Shown: positions 7,535-16,311, counted from the stretch's first letter. The stretch is DNA of 64,000 bases from Chthoniobacter flavus Ellin428 (GCF_000173075.1 NZ_ABVL01000001.1:611212-675211); one strand, 5' to 3'. Made by a program: numbers and translations. The notes: generated by a model not told the origin, from the letters alone.

Positions 7535-9256
7535 CTACGAGGACGAACGTCCGAGCCAGTAGGCGTCAAATACCAGGTTTTCGGCTGGATCGAAAGCGGT
7601 CGCGAGCGTTTCTGAGTGCCGACTTTGATCCATCGCGCCGTGAAGGCACGCCAACTCTCGGAAATACGAATTTCCGTTTGTAGTCAGATCGCCTGCTCCG
7701 TTGTTCCAGCTTGCGAAGGACCATAGGGGATTATCGTGTGATGGGGCGGATTGAATGTTTAGTGGGACGCCGTTAATAAGGAGCACGCCGAGCGCTTCTA
7801 CCGCCGCTGGAATCCAGACGGGGATGTTGCACTTTATAGTGTCACCCAAGGCTTTCAAAGGTTGGGCAGCCGCTTGTGCTACGTTGCCGCCAAACGGCAG
7901 CAACCTTGTGACGTCTTTGGAGGACAACGCATCGAAGATTGACGCGTATTCCGTCAGTTCCGACACTTTCGTCAGAGCCTGTGAGATTGCCTGCAAATGC
8001 TTGGGGTCTGCCAAATAGATCAGTCGTGCGGTCGCATAGCGCAACTGTTGGAGCCAACGTTTCCGATGGAATCCACCTTGCGGCACCGGTTGTTCGCAGG
8101 CGGTAAGGAACTTTTCCATAAAGAGCGCCCGGAGTGTGAGACCCTCTGCCGTTATGGTGAGGGGAGTCCGGGCAGCGACTTTGCGCCTGAACCATGGCTT
8201 TGAAGCCAAATCCACAAAGCGTTCGAGCCAAGACCGATCTGTCACCGCATGCGAGTAGTCTAGGGGCACAATGCGAATTCCGTTGTCCTTGAATAGCTGT
8301 TCGAGGTTGGTGTGTGACACAGGGTTGCTCACGAGCAACTGCTTTATTCCCCCGACGAATGAGACCCACGATGGACCTCCCTGAGGAAGGCTGAGATCGT
8401 GTTCTGCAACCAACCAATCGTCGGTCGACACTTCAAACCCCTTCGTCAAGTTCACTTCGAGTCCACGTTCTCCGCAGAGTTCTTTAATGAAGGCGTCCGT
8501 CCGATTGGCGTCGTTTGGTTTCACTATGACGACCAGATCATCTACATAGCGGAAATACCGTCCGGAAAATTCGCCGATCATTACGTCATCCAGCGGACGC
8601 AATACGAGATTCGCCAATAAATGGCTGAACATCGGACCGGTGATGATGCCTTTGTTGCTTTTCGTGGAGACATGCCGATAGTCTTGAAGAATACGATCAC
8701 CAAGGCGTTTGAACTTTCTGTCCAAACCGCTGGTTTGGCACGCATCTTCCCATGCCTGATTCGCTAGACTATGCGAGATCGATGGATAAAAACGCCGCAA
8801 GTCCCGATATAAAACTGTAGAGCCCGGATACGTCTTGCACGCATTCGCAATTGCCGAATGCCGCTTCGCGTAGCCAATATAATAGGGTTCGAAGATGCCG
8901 CGCGGGTCGGTGCTTTCGGGCAGCTTGTAGCTGAAAACTGCATCACTGCTTTGAAACGAACTGCCTGCCACTGCACATGCTCGGAGTAGCGCAGCCTCAG
9001 CTAGGGCTTCGTTTGGTCCGGGGATATGTAGCTCTCTGTGTCCAATCGCTCCATTGGCGCCAATCTCTTTAAAGCAATATGTAAGGTTGTAGGTGGTCGA
9101 GGATTTCCCTAGGCGCAAGTCAGCCGCAACTTCTTCGGCCCACCGGTCTCTCCGAGCAGCTCGATTCTCAAGATAGTATCGCAGCCCTAAGTAGGTGAAG
9201 ATATCGCGGGACCGATATTGGTTGACCGTCCGCAATGCCAACAATTCCGGCTTCAT
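7535..9256 (-). CDS. Reverse transcriptase, defence-type (UG/Abi-like), YVDD active site
   Basis: An RNA-directed DNA polymerase of 573 residues. Visible motifs: motif A RDLRRFYPSI with catalytic Asp152; motif B region NKGIITGPMFSHLLANLVL (201-219); motif C YFRYVDDLVVI with Asp239-Asp240; then the GLEVNLTKGF segment (265-273). The GIITGP motif B is closer to the unknown-group and abortive-infection reverse transcriptases than to group II intron enzymes (QGxxxSP). There is no maturase X domain, no HNH endonuclease and no intron RNA nearby. About 200 C-terminal residues look mainly alpha-helical and match no fold I know; the UG class often carries such helical tails. Its start overlaps the stop of the gene at 9253 (ATGA), so the two are translationally coupled. 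G+C is about 51% in 8401-8580, well below neighbouring genes. A subgroup assignment needs a tree. Confidence 0.88.
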   Translation of the reverse strand: MKPELLALRTVNQYRSRDIFTYLGLRYYLENRAARRDRWAEEVAADLRLGKSSTTYNLTYCFKEIGANGAIGHRELHIPGPNEALAEAALLRACAVAGSSFQSSDAVFSYKLPESTDPRGIFEPYYIGYAKRHSAIANACKTYPGSTVLYRDLRRFYPSISHSLANQAWEDACQTSGLDRKFKRLGDRILQDYRHVSTKSNKGIITGPMFSHLLANLVLRPLDDVMIGEFSGRYFRYVDDLVVIVKPNDANRTDAFIKELCGERGLEVNLTKGFEVSTDDWLVAEHDLSLPQGGPSWVSFVGGIKQLLVSNPVSHTNLEQLFKDNGIRIVPLDYSHAVTDRSWLERFVDLASKPWFRRKVAARTPLTITAEGLTLRALFMEKFLTACEQPVPQGGFHRKRWLQQLRYATARLIYLADPKHLQAISQALTKVSELTEYASIFDALSSKDVTRLLPFGGNVAQAAAQPLKALGDTIKCNIPVWIPAAVEALGVLLINGVPLNIQSAPSHDNPLWSFASWNNGAGDLTTNGNSYFRELACLHGAMDQSRHSETLATAFDPAENLVFDAYWLGRSSS

Positions 9257-10302
9257 CGAGGGTTAGTTCTATCGAGTCGCATGAGTGTCAAATTCACTCG
9301 TAGTGCGTGAGTTGGGGCGAGAGGGTGAGGGCAGTGACAGGTTGATTTGGCGGTTGCCTGTTCTGCAACCTTAGCGGGCAGGAACAACCGCTTGAGATAT
9401 CCTGTGAAAACGCGAATAAGCCGAGGGAAGAAGTGATCTTTGGCAACATTGGTTTGGGGCTCGATCCAAATGACATCCGAGCGGAAGAGACCAACCCAGC
9501 GGAAGATTTCCTCTAATTGAGGTTTGGCTTGGTCAAATTTTCTCTCCTTTTCGAGAAAGCCCGAGAAATTCGCCGCTACCACGAGGTAACTGTCGCAATC
9601 GACGCCATGGCTGGTCCAATTCTGGATAAGAGACGTTGTGCTGACCGGATCGCAAACGTCCCATTCCACGTGCTTATGGCGAACGAAGATTTGAGCTTGC
9701 CGCAACGCGGGATCGATCTTGGACATGAGTCGTTCGCACAGGTTGCGGGCATGTATGGAGAAGTCGCCGCCGACCACGAATACATCTAATGGAAGTGATG
9801 GGATGACTCGGGCTCTACGCAAGGCTGCAATCGTGAGAAGCAAGGTTGCTGTCGCCGCACCAGCGCCACAAGGGATGTCCAAAAGCGTAACGCGCCCGCC
9901 GGCGAGCGCATGAAAGAGGCGGTTTGAGGCTTCGCCTAAGTGCCCTTTTGGATCTACCAGAGCGATTTGAACACGTGCGCAAGAACTACTGAAACGTTGG
10001 GCAAAATGCCTCTTCGCTTCCTCTTCACGGACTCCGCCAACCGGTCCGTCCTCATCGTTGCCAGCCGCTAGCGCAGCGTCGAGCAGTCCGCTCTCGATGA
10101 TCATCTCCCGGTAGGCGTCGCCTAGAGCGGAAGGCAACGTTAAATGCTGAGTCGTGGCATTCCATACGTGGTCCGGTAAATCAGCAACTTCGACGAGGCG
10201 CATACCTGTATCGGGTTGTAGACCGTGTATGCGGACTGGGGCAAGAGCCTTGTTGATGACAAGGAATTGTCGTGGAAATACAATGAATTGGATCAGCCCC
10301 AC
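9253..10302 (-). CDS. Class I SAM-methyltransferase-like protein coupled to the reverse transcriptase
   Basis: A 349-residue protein, first gene of a two-gene operon with the reverse transcriptase. Residues 137-160 (RVTLLDIPCGAGAATATLLL) fit motif I of Rossmann-fold methyltransferases, with Asp142 and the GAG turn. VFVVGGDFS (174-182) fits the strand-2 acidic motif. WDVCDP (214-219) and YLVVAANFSGFLE (239-251) fit the later strand motifs. The N-terminal 130 residues and the C-terminal 100 are not recognised. There is no DPPY or NPPF DNA-methylase motif, so the target (RNA, protein or small molecule) is open; the enzyme may also have lost activity. The start ATG at 10302 leaves about 180 bases to the tRNA gene, which should hold the operon promoter. 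I know no defined defence system with exactly this pair. Confidence 0.6.
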   Translation of the reverse strand: MGLIQFIVFPRQFLVINKALAPVRIHGLQPDTGMRLVEVADLPDHVWNATTQHLTLPSALGDAYREMIIESGLLDAALAAGNDEDGPVGGVREEEAKRHFAQRFSSSCARVQIALVDPKGHLGEASNRLFHALAGGRVTLLDIPCGAGAATATLLLTIAALRRARVIPSLPLDVFVVGGDFSIHARNLCERLMSKIDPALRQAQIFVRHKHVEWDVCDPVSTTSLIQNWTSHGVDCDSYLVVAANFSGFLEKERKFDQAKPQLEEIFRWVGLFRSDVIWIEPQTNVAKDHFFPRLIRVFTGYLKRLFLPAKVAEQATAKSTCHCPHPLAPTHALRVNLTLMRLDRTNPR

Positions 10303-10482
10303 AGGATCGCGCAGGATCGGGGCAGCACAGGATCATGGCCAACTCTTGACAGTAGACCGGAAGTGGAGAAGGGCCGTTCTGAGTTTCCCGCGGCGACCAA
10401 TAAGCGGCCCAATCGTGAAAATGGCATTTGAAATTGCGTCGCGGCCTCAATATCGGTGTAGCGCGTCCGCAATACACTTCAA

Positions 10483-10570
10483 GGAGGGGTGGCAGAGCGG
10501 TCTAATGCGCCGGTCTTGAAAACCGGAGAGCCGCAAGGCTCCGTGGGTTCGAATCCCACCTCCTCCGCCA
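10483..10570 (+). tRNA. tRNA-Ser (anticodon UGA)
   Basis: A complete class II tRNA. The acceptor GGAGGGG pairs with CTCCTCC (one G-U), and the discriminator G and an encoded CCA end at 10570. The anticodon stem-loop is CCGGT-CTTGAAA-ACCGG with anticodon TGA. A long variable arm (GAGAGCCGCAAGGCTC) and a T-arm (GTGGGTTCGAATCCCAC) follow. It lies between the reverse-transcriptase cassette and the histidine kinase. Confidence 0.97.
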
Positions 10571-10583
10571 TTTTTCCTCCCCG

Positions 10584-12413
10584 ATGTCGACCCCTCCCCC
10601 CGCTGCGCCCCGGTTTTCCATCCGGCGGAAAATCATCATCGGGTTCGGGTTGGTGTTCCTCATGTTCGGTATCATCGGGTTCATCAGCTACCGCAGCACC
10701 CGTGCCTTCATCCTCACCGCCGACTGGGTGACGCGCACCCGTGAGGTCATGGAACTGCAGGAGCGCACCCAGCGGCACCTCATGGAAATGGAAAGCGGGC
10801 GCCGCGGTTTCATTATCACCGGCGACGAGACCTACCTGCGCGGCTTTGAGGAAGCGCAGGCGCAGATCATCGAGAATTTCAACGCGCTCAAGACCTACAC
10901 GGCCGATACCCCGCAACAGACGGTGAAGCTCGACCGCTTGCTCACCCTCATCCAGCGCAACTTCGCCGAGCAGCAGACGGAAATCGAGACCCGGCGGACC
11001 CAGGGGTTTGCCGCCAGCCTGACGATTTTTGCCAAGGGCGAGAGCGACCAGACGACGCAGGACATCCGGAAAATCCTCGCGGACTTCGATCGCGAACAAC
11101 GTCAGTTGCTGGCGGAACGCGCGGCGCTGACGCGCTACGTGGGACGCGCGACCACGCTGACCATCGTCGCGGGCAGCGTTTTCACCTTCATCGCCTTGCT
11201 GGTGGCCTGCTTCCTCATCTTGCGCGACGTGGCGGCGCGGCATCGCGCGGAGGAAGCACTCGCCGCCGAGCATCACCTGCTGCTCAGTATCATCGATACC
11301 ATTCCGGACCACGTTTACGTGAAGGACGTGGAAGGGCGCTTCATTCTCGATAATGTGGCCCACCGCGAAATGTATGGTCCGAAAACGGAGGGCACGACGA
11401 CCGGGCGGACGGTGTTCGATTATTACTCCGCGGCGGAGGCTGAGCGTTTCGACGAGGACGACCATCGGGTGATCGAGACGGGCGAGGGGATTTTCAATCA
11501 TGAGGAAGCGCGGCTTCAGGAGGATGGGGGCGAGCTCTGGATTCAGACCACGAGGGTGCCGCTGCGCGACACGGATGGCTCCGTCATTGGCCTGGTGGGG
11601 ATCAGCGCGGATATCACCGACCGCAAGATCTCCGAAGTGCAACTGCTGCGCTTCGCCGCCCAGCTCGAGAACAGCAATGCCGAGCTGCAAAACTTCGCGT
11701 CTGTGGCCTCGCACGATTTGCAGGAACCGCTACGCAAGATCCAGGCTTTCAGCGACCGCCTGCGGGTGAAGTGCGGGAAGACGCTCAGTGCCCAGGGGCT
11801 CGATTACCTCGACCGCATGCAGAATGCGGCCCAGCGGATGCAGGTGCTCATCCAGGACCTGCTCAAGCTCTCGCGGATCACCAGCCGCGCGCTGCCTTTC
11901 GAGGCGTGCGACCTCAACGAAGTCGTGCGCACCGTGTTGTCCGATCTGGAAATCACCATCGAACAGCAGCACGCGAAGATCGAGGTCGGTGACTTGCCCA
12001 CGATCGAGGCCGATGCCGTGCAGATGCGCCAGCTTTTCCAGAATCTGATCAGCAACGCCCTCAAGTTCCAAAGGCCCGGCGACCGGCCCGAAGTGGTCAT
12101 CGAGGGGCGCATCTACGAGGTGAAGGAACGCAGCGCGGGCGAAGTGGCAATTCCCGGCCAGCGGATTTGCAAGATTGTGGTGCGCGACAATGGCATCGGC
12201 TTCGATCCGAAATTCGGTGATCAGATTTTCGTGGTGTTCCAGCGGCTGCACAGCCGCAGCGAATATGAGGGTACCGGCATTGGTCTCGCGGTGTGCCGAA
12301 AAATTACTGATAGGCACGGCGGTTCGATTGTGGCAAAGAGTGCGGAAGGTCAAGGTGCCGCGTTCATTGTGACGCTGCCGGTGACCCAACCATCACCCCA
12401 AGCAAATGAGTAG
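10584..12413 (+). CDS. Sensor histidine kinase, CHASE3-PAS-HisKA-HATPase
   Basis: A membrane sensor kinase of 609 residues. TM1 is at about 16-36 and TM2 at about 190-213. Between them is a periplasmic CHASE3-type four-helix domain (about 40-185, ESGRRGFIITGDETYL at 70-84). A PAS domain follows (about 228-350: DTIPDHVYVKDVEGRF, then ISADITDRK). The dimerisation helix carries the phospho-acceptor His377 in FASVASHDLQEPLRKI. The ATPase domain shows the N box (NLISNALKF), G1 (DNGIGFDP) and G2 (GTGIGLAVC). This phytochrome-kinase-like His motif usually pairs with small stand-alone receivers, and such a gene follows with an 8-base overlap if its upstream ATG is used. The signal is not known. Confidence 0.95.
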   Translation: MSTPPPAAPRFSIRRKIIIGFGLVFLMFGIIGFISYRSTRAFILTADWVTRTREVMELQERTQRHLMEMESGRRGFIITGDETYLRGFEEAQAQIIENFNALKTYTADTPQQTVKLDRLLTLIQRNFAEQQTEIETRRTQGFAASLTIFAKGESDQTTQDIRKILADFDREQRQLLAERAALTRYVGRATTLTIVAGSVFTFIALLVACFLILRDVAARHRAEEALAAEHHLLLSIIDTIPDHVYVKDVEGRFILDNVAHREMYGPKTEGTTTGRTVFDYYSAAEAERFDEDDHRVIETGEGIFNHEEARLQEDGGELWIQTTRVPLRDTDGSVIGLVGISADITDRKISEVQLLRFAAQLENSNAELQNFASVASHDLQEPLRKIQAFSDRLRVKCGKTLSAQGLDYLDRMQNAAQRMQVLIQDLLKLSRITSRALPFEACDLNEVVRTVLSDLEITIEQQHAKIEVGDLPTIEADAVQMRQLFQNLISNALKFQRPGDRPEVVIEGRIYEVKERSAGEVAIPGQRICKIVVRDNGIGFDPKFGDQIFVVFQRLHSRSEYEGTGIGLAVCRKITDRHGGSIVAKSAEGQGAAFIVTLPVTQPSPQANE

Positions 12414-12420
12414 AGAAGCC

Positions 12421-12861
12421 ATGCCGATAACCATTTTGATGGCCGACGACGACGCGGACGACCGGCGGTTAACCCAGGAGGCATTTGAGGAGGCGCGCCT
12501 CATCAATGATGTGCGCTTCGTGGAAAACGGGGAGCAGCTCCTCGACTATCTTCGCCGCACGGGAGCGTATGCGCCGCCCGCCGAAGCGCCGCGCCCGGGC
12601 CTCATCCTGCTCGACTTGAACATGCCGCGGAAAGATGGCCGCACGGTGCTCAAGGAACTGAAGGGCGATCCCGATTTGCGCCAGATCCCGGTGGTCGTGC
12701 TGACGACTTCCAAGGCGGACGAGGACATTTACAAGAGCTACGATCTCGGCGTGAACAGCTACATCGTGAAGCCGGTGACTTTCGAGGCACTGGTGGATAT
12801 TTTGCAGACGCTGGAAAAATACTGGTTTGAGATCGTCGAGCTGCCGCCGCAGAAAGAGTAG
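12421..12861 (+). CDS. Rcp1-type single-domain response regulator
   Basis: A stand-alone receiver domain of 146 residues from the ATG at 12421 (MPITILMADDDADD). An ATG at 12406 would overlap the kinase gene and add MSREA; the receiver fold needs only the shorter form. The acidic pocket is DDD at 9-11, the phosphorylation site is Asp65 in LILLDLNMPRKDG, and the conserved Thr and Lys are in VVLTTSKADED and YIVKPVTFE. It has no output domain, as in Rcp1, which takes phosphate from phytochrome-like kinases. It probably works with the upstream CHASE3 kinase. pdxH starts directly after its stop codon. Confidence 0.94.
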   Translation: MPITILMADDDADDRRLTQEAFEEARLINDVRFVENGEQLLDYLRRTGAYAPPAEAPRPGLILLDLNMPRKDGRTVLKELKGDPDLRQIPVVVLTTSKADEDIYKSYDLGVNSYIVKPVTFEALVDILQTLEKYWFEIVELPPQKE

Positions 12862-13512
12862 ATGTTATCTCCCGCCGAGCTCGCCGCTCTCCGGCAGGAT
12901 TACGCCCAGCGCGGTCTGCGCCGGAGTGATCTCGATCCGGATCCGATCAAGCAATTCAACGCCTGGTTGAATGAGGCGGTGGATCATCAGCTTCTCGAGC
13001 CGAATGCCATGACCGTGGCCAGCGTGGATGCCACGGGGCAGCCGTGGACGCGCACGGTGTTGCTGAAGATTTGCGATGATCGGGGTTTCACGTTTTTCAC
13101 CAACTACGATGGGGCGAAGGGGCGGCATTTCGCGGCGAATCCGAAGGTGGCGCTGACCTTTTGGTGGAACGCGCTGGAGCGTCAGGTGAATGTCACCGGC
13201 AAGGTGGTGAAGTCCTCGGCGGAGGAGTCGGCCGCTTATTTTCACACCCGCCCGGAAGCCAGCCAGGTCGGGGCGTGGGCGTCGACGCAGAGCGAGGTGA
13301 TTGCGGATCGGGCGCAGCTCGAGAGGCAATTTGCCGAAGCGCGGGAGAGATTCGGGCAAGGGCAGATTCCGCTGCCGCCGCATTGGGGTGGGTACTGCGT
13401 GGTGCCGGAGACGATTGAGTTTTGGCAGGGACGGCGGAGCCGGCTGCACGATCGGCTGCGCTATACGCGCGAGCCCGATGGCGGGTGGCAGATCGAGCGG
13501 TTGTCGCCGTAA
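12862..13512 (+). CDS. pdxH: Pyridoxamine 5'-phosphate oxidase
   Basis: An FMN-dependent oxidase that converts pyridoxamine or pyridoxine 5'-phosphate to pyridoxal 5'-phosphate in the cytoplasm. Its 216 residues match the family's usual length. Family segments: the N-terminal MTVASVDATGQPWTRTVLLK (FMN binding), FFTNYDGAKGRHFAANP, FWWNALERQVNVTG, and a C-terminal dimerisation region with EFWQGRRSRLHDRLRY. The start codon follows the receiver stop without a gap, so it may be co-transcribed with the two-component genes although the functions are unrelated. Confidence 0.97.
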   Translation: MLSPAELAALRQDYAQRGLRRSDLDPDPIKQFNAWLNEAVDHQLLEPNAMTVASVDATGQPWTRTVLLKICDDRGFTFFTNYDGAKGRHFAANPKVALTFWWNALERQVNVTGKVVKSSAEESAAYFHTRPEASQVGAWASTQSEVIADRAQLERQFAEARERFGQGQIPLPPHWGGYCVVPETIEFWQGRRSRLHDRLRYTREPDGGWQIERLSP

Positions 13513-13558
13513 TGGGTGCGTGGCTGCATCCGCCCGAAGGGCGATCCAAAAACCAATC

Positions 13559-13752
13559 GTCATCCTGAGCGGAGCGGGGAAGCATGGGCGGAGCCGAAGG
13601 ACCTCCAATTTCTGTGGGTTTTCGCGCGGAGCTTTCACCGCTTACACGTGGCCACGCGTCTATTTTCCCTCCACCTTCGCCCACGGAGGTCAGAGGTCCT
13701 TCGACTACGTGCCCCGCCCGCCTTCGCCCCGGGGCACTCCGCTCAGGATGAC
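13559..13752. repeat. Intergenic MITE/REP-like element with GTCATCCTGAGCGGAG ends
   Basis: A roughly 194-bp element bounded by GTCATCCTGAGCGGAG at the left and its reverse complement CTCCGCTCAGGATGAC at the right. Inner inverted matches include GAAGGACCTC (13597-13606) against GAGGTCCTTC (about 13690-13700). Spurious translations give an RHPERS-type peptide, familiar from interspersed repeats in Acidobacteria and Verrucomicrobia. It fills most of the gap 13513-13817 between convergent genes; nothing else is seen there. Confidence 0.75.
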
Positions 13753-13817
13753 GATGTTTTTTTGGGACACGCTTCGCGTGTTTCTCTGCTATGCGCCACC
13801 TGTCCCGATCCACTTCT

Positions 13818-14474
13818 TTACGGATTCGGTGGCGGCGCGGCGATCGGTGCGACTGCGGGTGTTGCCGTGAGACTCTGCAGGGCCGCCTCCGCTCGCTTCA
13901 GCGAGGACTTCGATCCAGCACCCAGGGCCATCAGCTTGCGCTCCCGCCAGACGCGGATTTCCGCGGCGCTCCTGACCGCCTGTTCCCACTTCGTCGTGGC
14001 GTCCTGCGCGGTTACCGCCGCGGCGGCCAGACGCACTTCGATATCTTGCAGCTCCTTCTTCGCGGCTTCATCCGCTGGAGGTTCTTTGCGGCGCTCGGCT
14101 AATTCCTGTTGCAGTGCTTTGAGCCGCGCGTTTTCCAAGTCCCTGGTCAACCGCACGACCGTCATCTCGCCTTGCTCGGCTTCGAGCTTCGAAAGCACGC
14201 CGGTCTTGCAAAGCCGCTCCCGAAAAGCCGCGTTCTTTTTGGCCCGTGCCAAAGCGCCTTCGAGCCTGGCGATGGCCGCCGGAGTCTGGTCCGCCGCGAG
14301 GCTATCGGGAAACGGAGTGCCGGGGATGGGCACATCCGGCAGATCGTTGAGCAGCAATTTGGGCTCGGGATCGATGATATCCGCGGGGCCCGATTTCCTG
14401 GGCAAGTCCTGAGCGGTGGCGCTCGCGAGGGCGAGTGCCAGGAAAAGCGTGGAGCGTATGAGCAACGACGCCAT
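13818..14474 (-). CDS. Secreted coiled-coil protein of unknown function
   Basis: A protein of 218 residues. The ATG at 14474 gives a clean signal peptide (MASLLIRSTLFLALALASATA); the longer frame to 14606 would run into the next gene's 3' end. After a proline-rich linker (about 22-55) comes a charged helical stretch (about 60-195), such as AAIARLEGALARAKKNAAF and ENARLKALQQELAERRKEPP, which should form a coiled coil. It ends in an Ala/Pro tail. It resembles no enzyme. It follows the esterase gene on the same strand by 64 bases, so it may be co-expressed. Confidence 0.65.
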   Translation of the reverse strand: MASLLIRSTLFLALALASATAQDLPRKSGPADIIDPEPKLLLNDLPDVPIPGTPFPDSLAADQTPAAIARLEGALARAKKNAAFRERLCKTGVLSKLEAEQGEMTVVRLTRDLENARLKALQQELAERRKEPPADEAAKKELQDIEVRLAAAAVTAQDATTKWEQAVRSAAEIRVWRERKLMALGAGSKSSLKRAEAALQSLTATPAVAPIAAPPPNP

Positions 14475-14538
14475 GACAGCGCCAAGTCTAGCTACCTGCC
14501 GCGAGGAGGCAAGTGCGCGTGTGAGGTTGGTGCGGCAA

Positions 14539-16311
14539 TCAGTGCGGCGCCTGATAGAAGACGGCGCCGACTGCCTGCACTTTCCGGCGGAAGATTTTGT
14601 CGCCATTCATGATGTAGAGATACTCGCGATTCGCGCCGGAGAGCATCACGCTGGTCAACGGCTTGTCAACCTGCGGCTTGGGCAGGACGCCGCAGAGACG
14701 GCCGGTGGGATCGAAGACCTGCACGCCCAGCGCGGTGGCCACGTAGTAGCGGCCCTGCATATCCGTGGCCATGCCGTCGCCGCCGGCTGCTTTTTTGTAG
14801 GGCGGCGGTTCGGCGCGATTGAATTCGCCTTTGGGATCAATCGGGCGGCGCATCGTCATGTAAGGCTCCTTGGCGGTCAGCTTTCCGTCTGGTTCGACGC
14901 GGAAGGTCCAGACGTATTCGCCGGCATAATCCGAAACCGCGAGTGTGCCCTGGTCGGGCGAGAGGGTGATGCCATTCGGGCCGGTGATGCCCACATCCGC
15001 CGCGCTCTTCTCATGCGTCTTCGCGGCAATGCGCGTGACCTGATGTTTGCCGGTCTCGGTGAAATAGATGTCGCCCTTGTAGGTCACGACGAGATCGTTC
15101 GGGTTCACGTCCTCCGCGATCACTTCCATGGCCGGCGGGTTTTGTTTCAGGTCATAGGAGACCAACCGCTTCTTCGCGCCCTGGCAGGCGTAGAGCTTGC
15201 CGTCCGGCCCCCACTTCAGGCCGCTGCCAATATCGTCGATGAGCTTGGTCTTCGTGCCGTCGACTGCGATCTTGTAAATGGCCGGTTCCTTGAGGTCGGA
15301 AAAATAGAAATTGCCGTCCACATCGGTGCAGGGGCCGTCGACGAATTTCATGCCATCAGCCACGAGCTTCCAGTCTTCGCCGTCGATGAGGAGACGGTGC
15401 AGCGTCATGTCGCCGCCGAGATCGCCTTTGGTGATGATTTCCGGCTTCGCCGTTTCCTTGCGCCAGAGCCATTTCAGCGCCTCGGGGAAGACGCTGCCGC
15501 CGTAGTTCGAGTTGTGACCGTAGCCTTCCACGAAATCGAAGCGGCAATCGTAGCCCATGTATTTCAGCGCCGCGTGCATCTGCTGGTTGGCCAACGGCCA
15601 GTTGCCGAATTCGTTATCGAGGTCGCCGCCGGAATCCTGCTGATAGACCCGGATCGGCTTGTGCTCGGTCTTGCGAATCAACGACGGATACGCGTTCCCG
15701 CCGCGGATGTTGGTGAAGCTCCCGATGGTGGAGAGCACTTTGCGAAAATTCTCGGGATGCTCCCAGGCCACGGTGAAGGACGCGATGCCTCCGCTGGACT
15801 CGCCGCAGACCGCGTGCATCTCCGGGTCGGGCGAAATTTTGTAGGTCTTCTCCACCTCCGGCAGGATTTCCTCGGTGAGGAACTTCGCGTTGCGGTCGCC
15901 GAGCGAATCGTATTCGAGGCTGCGGTTGCTATTCTTCCACGCGCTCTTCGGCATCTCCTTCGACTTGTCGCTGCCCGGGTCGATGAAGATGGCGATCGTG
16001 ACCGGCATTTCCCCGCTGGCGATGAGGTTGTCGAAGACGATCGGCACGCGCCAGTGACCCTTCACGTTCACGTAATCGTGACCATCGAAGAAGACCATCA
16101 CCGCCGCGGGATTCTCCGGCTTGTATTGCGCCGGGACGTAGATCGACCACTCGCGGGTGGTGCCGGCGAAAATCTTCGATTCCCACGGAGGCATTTTCGT
16201 CACCGTGCCGTGGGGCACATTCGGATTTTCGCGATGCAGGGAGGACTCGACGAAATCATCCGCGGCAAAAGCCAGCGTGGCGGAGAGGAGCAGGGGCAGG
16301 AGGAAACGCAT
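14539..16311 (-). CDS. Secreted esterase fused to SMP-30/gluconolactonase-type beta-propeller
   Basis: A protein of 590 residues with signal peptide (MRFLLPLLLSATLAFA). Residues about 20-310 are an enterochelin-esterase-like alpha/beta hydrolase: VMVFFDGHDYV (oxyanion region), nucleophile elbow GESSGG, and a late His in EGYGHNSNYGG. Residues about 320-585 are an SMP-30/LRE-like beta-propeller (FVDGPCTDVDGNFYFSDLK, GPNGITLSPDQ, GDGMATDMQGRYYVA). Such two-domain proteins are common in Verrucomicrobia and Planctomycetes and are taken to act on acylated sugars or lactones outside the cytoplasm. It sits between a coiled-coil protein and the ATP-grasp gene on the same strand. Substrate unknown. Confidence 0.88.
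   Translation of the reverse strand: MRFLLPLLLSATLAFAADDFVESSLHRENPNVPHGTVTKMPPWESKIFAGTTREWSIYVPAQYKPENPAAVMVFFDGHDYVNVKGHWRVPIVFDNLIASGEMPVTIAIFIDPGSDKSKEMPKSAWKNSNRSLEYDSLGDRNAKFLTEEILPEVEKTYKISPDPEMHAVCGESSGGIASFTVAWEHPENFRKVLSTIGSFTNIRGGNAYPSLIRKTEHKPIRVYQQDSGGDLDNEFGNWPLANQQMHAALKYMGYDCRFDFVEGYGHNSNYGGSVFPEALKWLWRKETAKPEIITKGDLGGDMTLHRLLIDGEDWKLVADGMKFVDGPCTDVDGNFYFSDLKEPAIYKIAVDGTKTKLIDDIGSGLKWGPDGKLYACQGAKKRLVSYDLKQNPPAMEVIAEDVNPNDLVVTYKGDIYFTETGKHQVTRIAAKTHEKSAADVGITGPNGITLSPDQGTLAVSDYAGEYVWTFRVEPDGKLTAKEPYMTMRRPIDPKGEFNRAEPPPYKKAAGGDGMATDMQGRYYVATALGVQVFDPTGRLCGVLPKPQVDKPLTSVMLSGANREYLYIMNGDKIFRRKVQAVGAVFYQAPH

Noticed and set aside
7535..9256. Group II intron maturase or retron reverse transcriptase
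   Set aside because: No intron domain V, no maturase or HNH domain and no typical retron ncRNA upstream; the partner gene lies directly before it.
10483..10570. tRNA-Ser as the attachment site of the reverse-transcriptase cassette
   Set aside because: The cassette lies on the 5' side of the tRNA gene and no duplicated 3' tRNA fragment was seen.
13516..14412. 298-residue plus-strand frame with an RHPERS peptide
   Set aside because: It translates the MITE-like repeat and then runs antisense to the coiled-coil protein gene.
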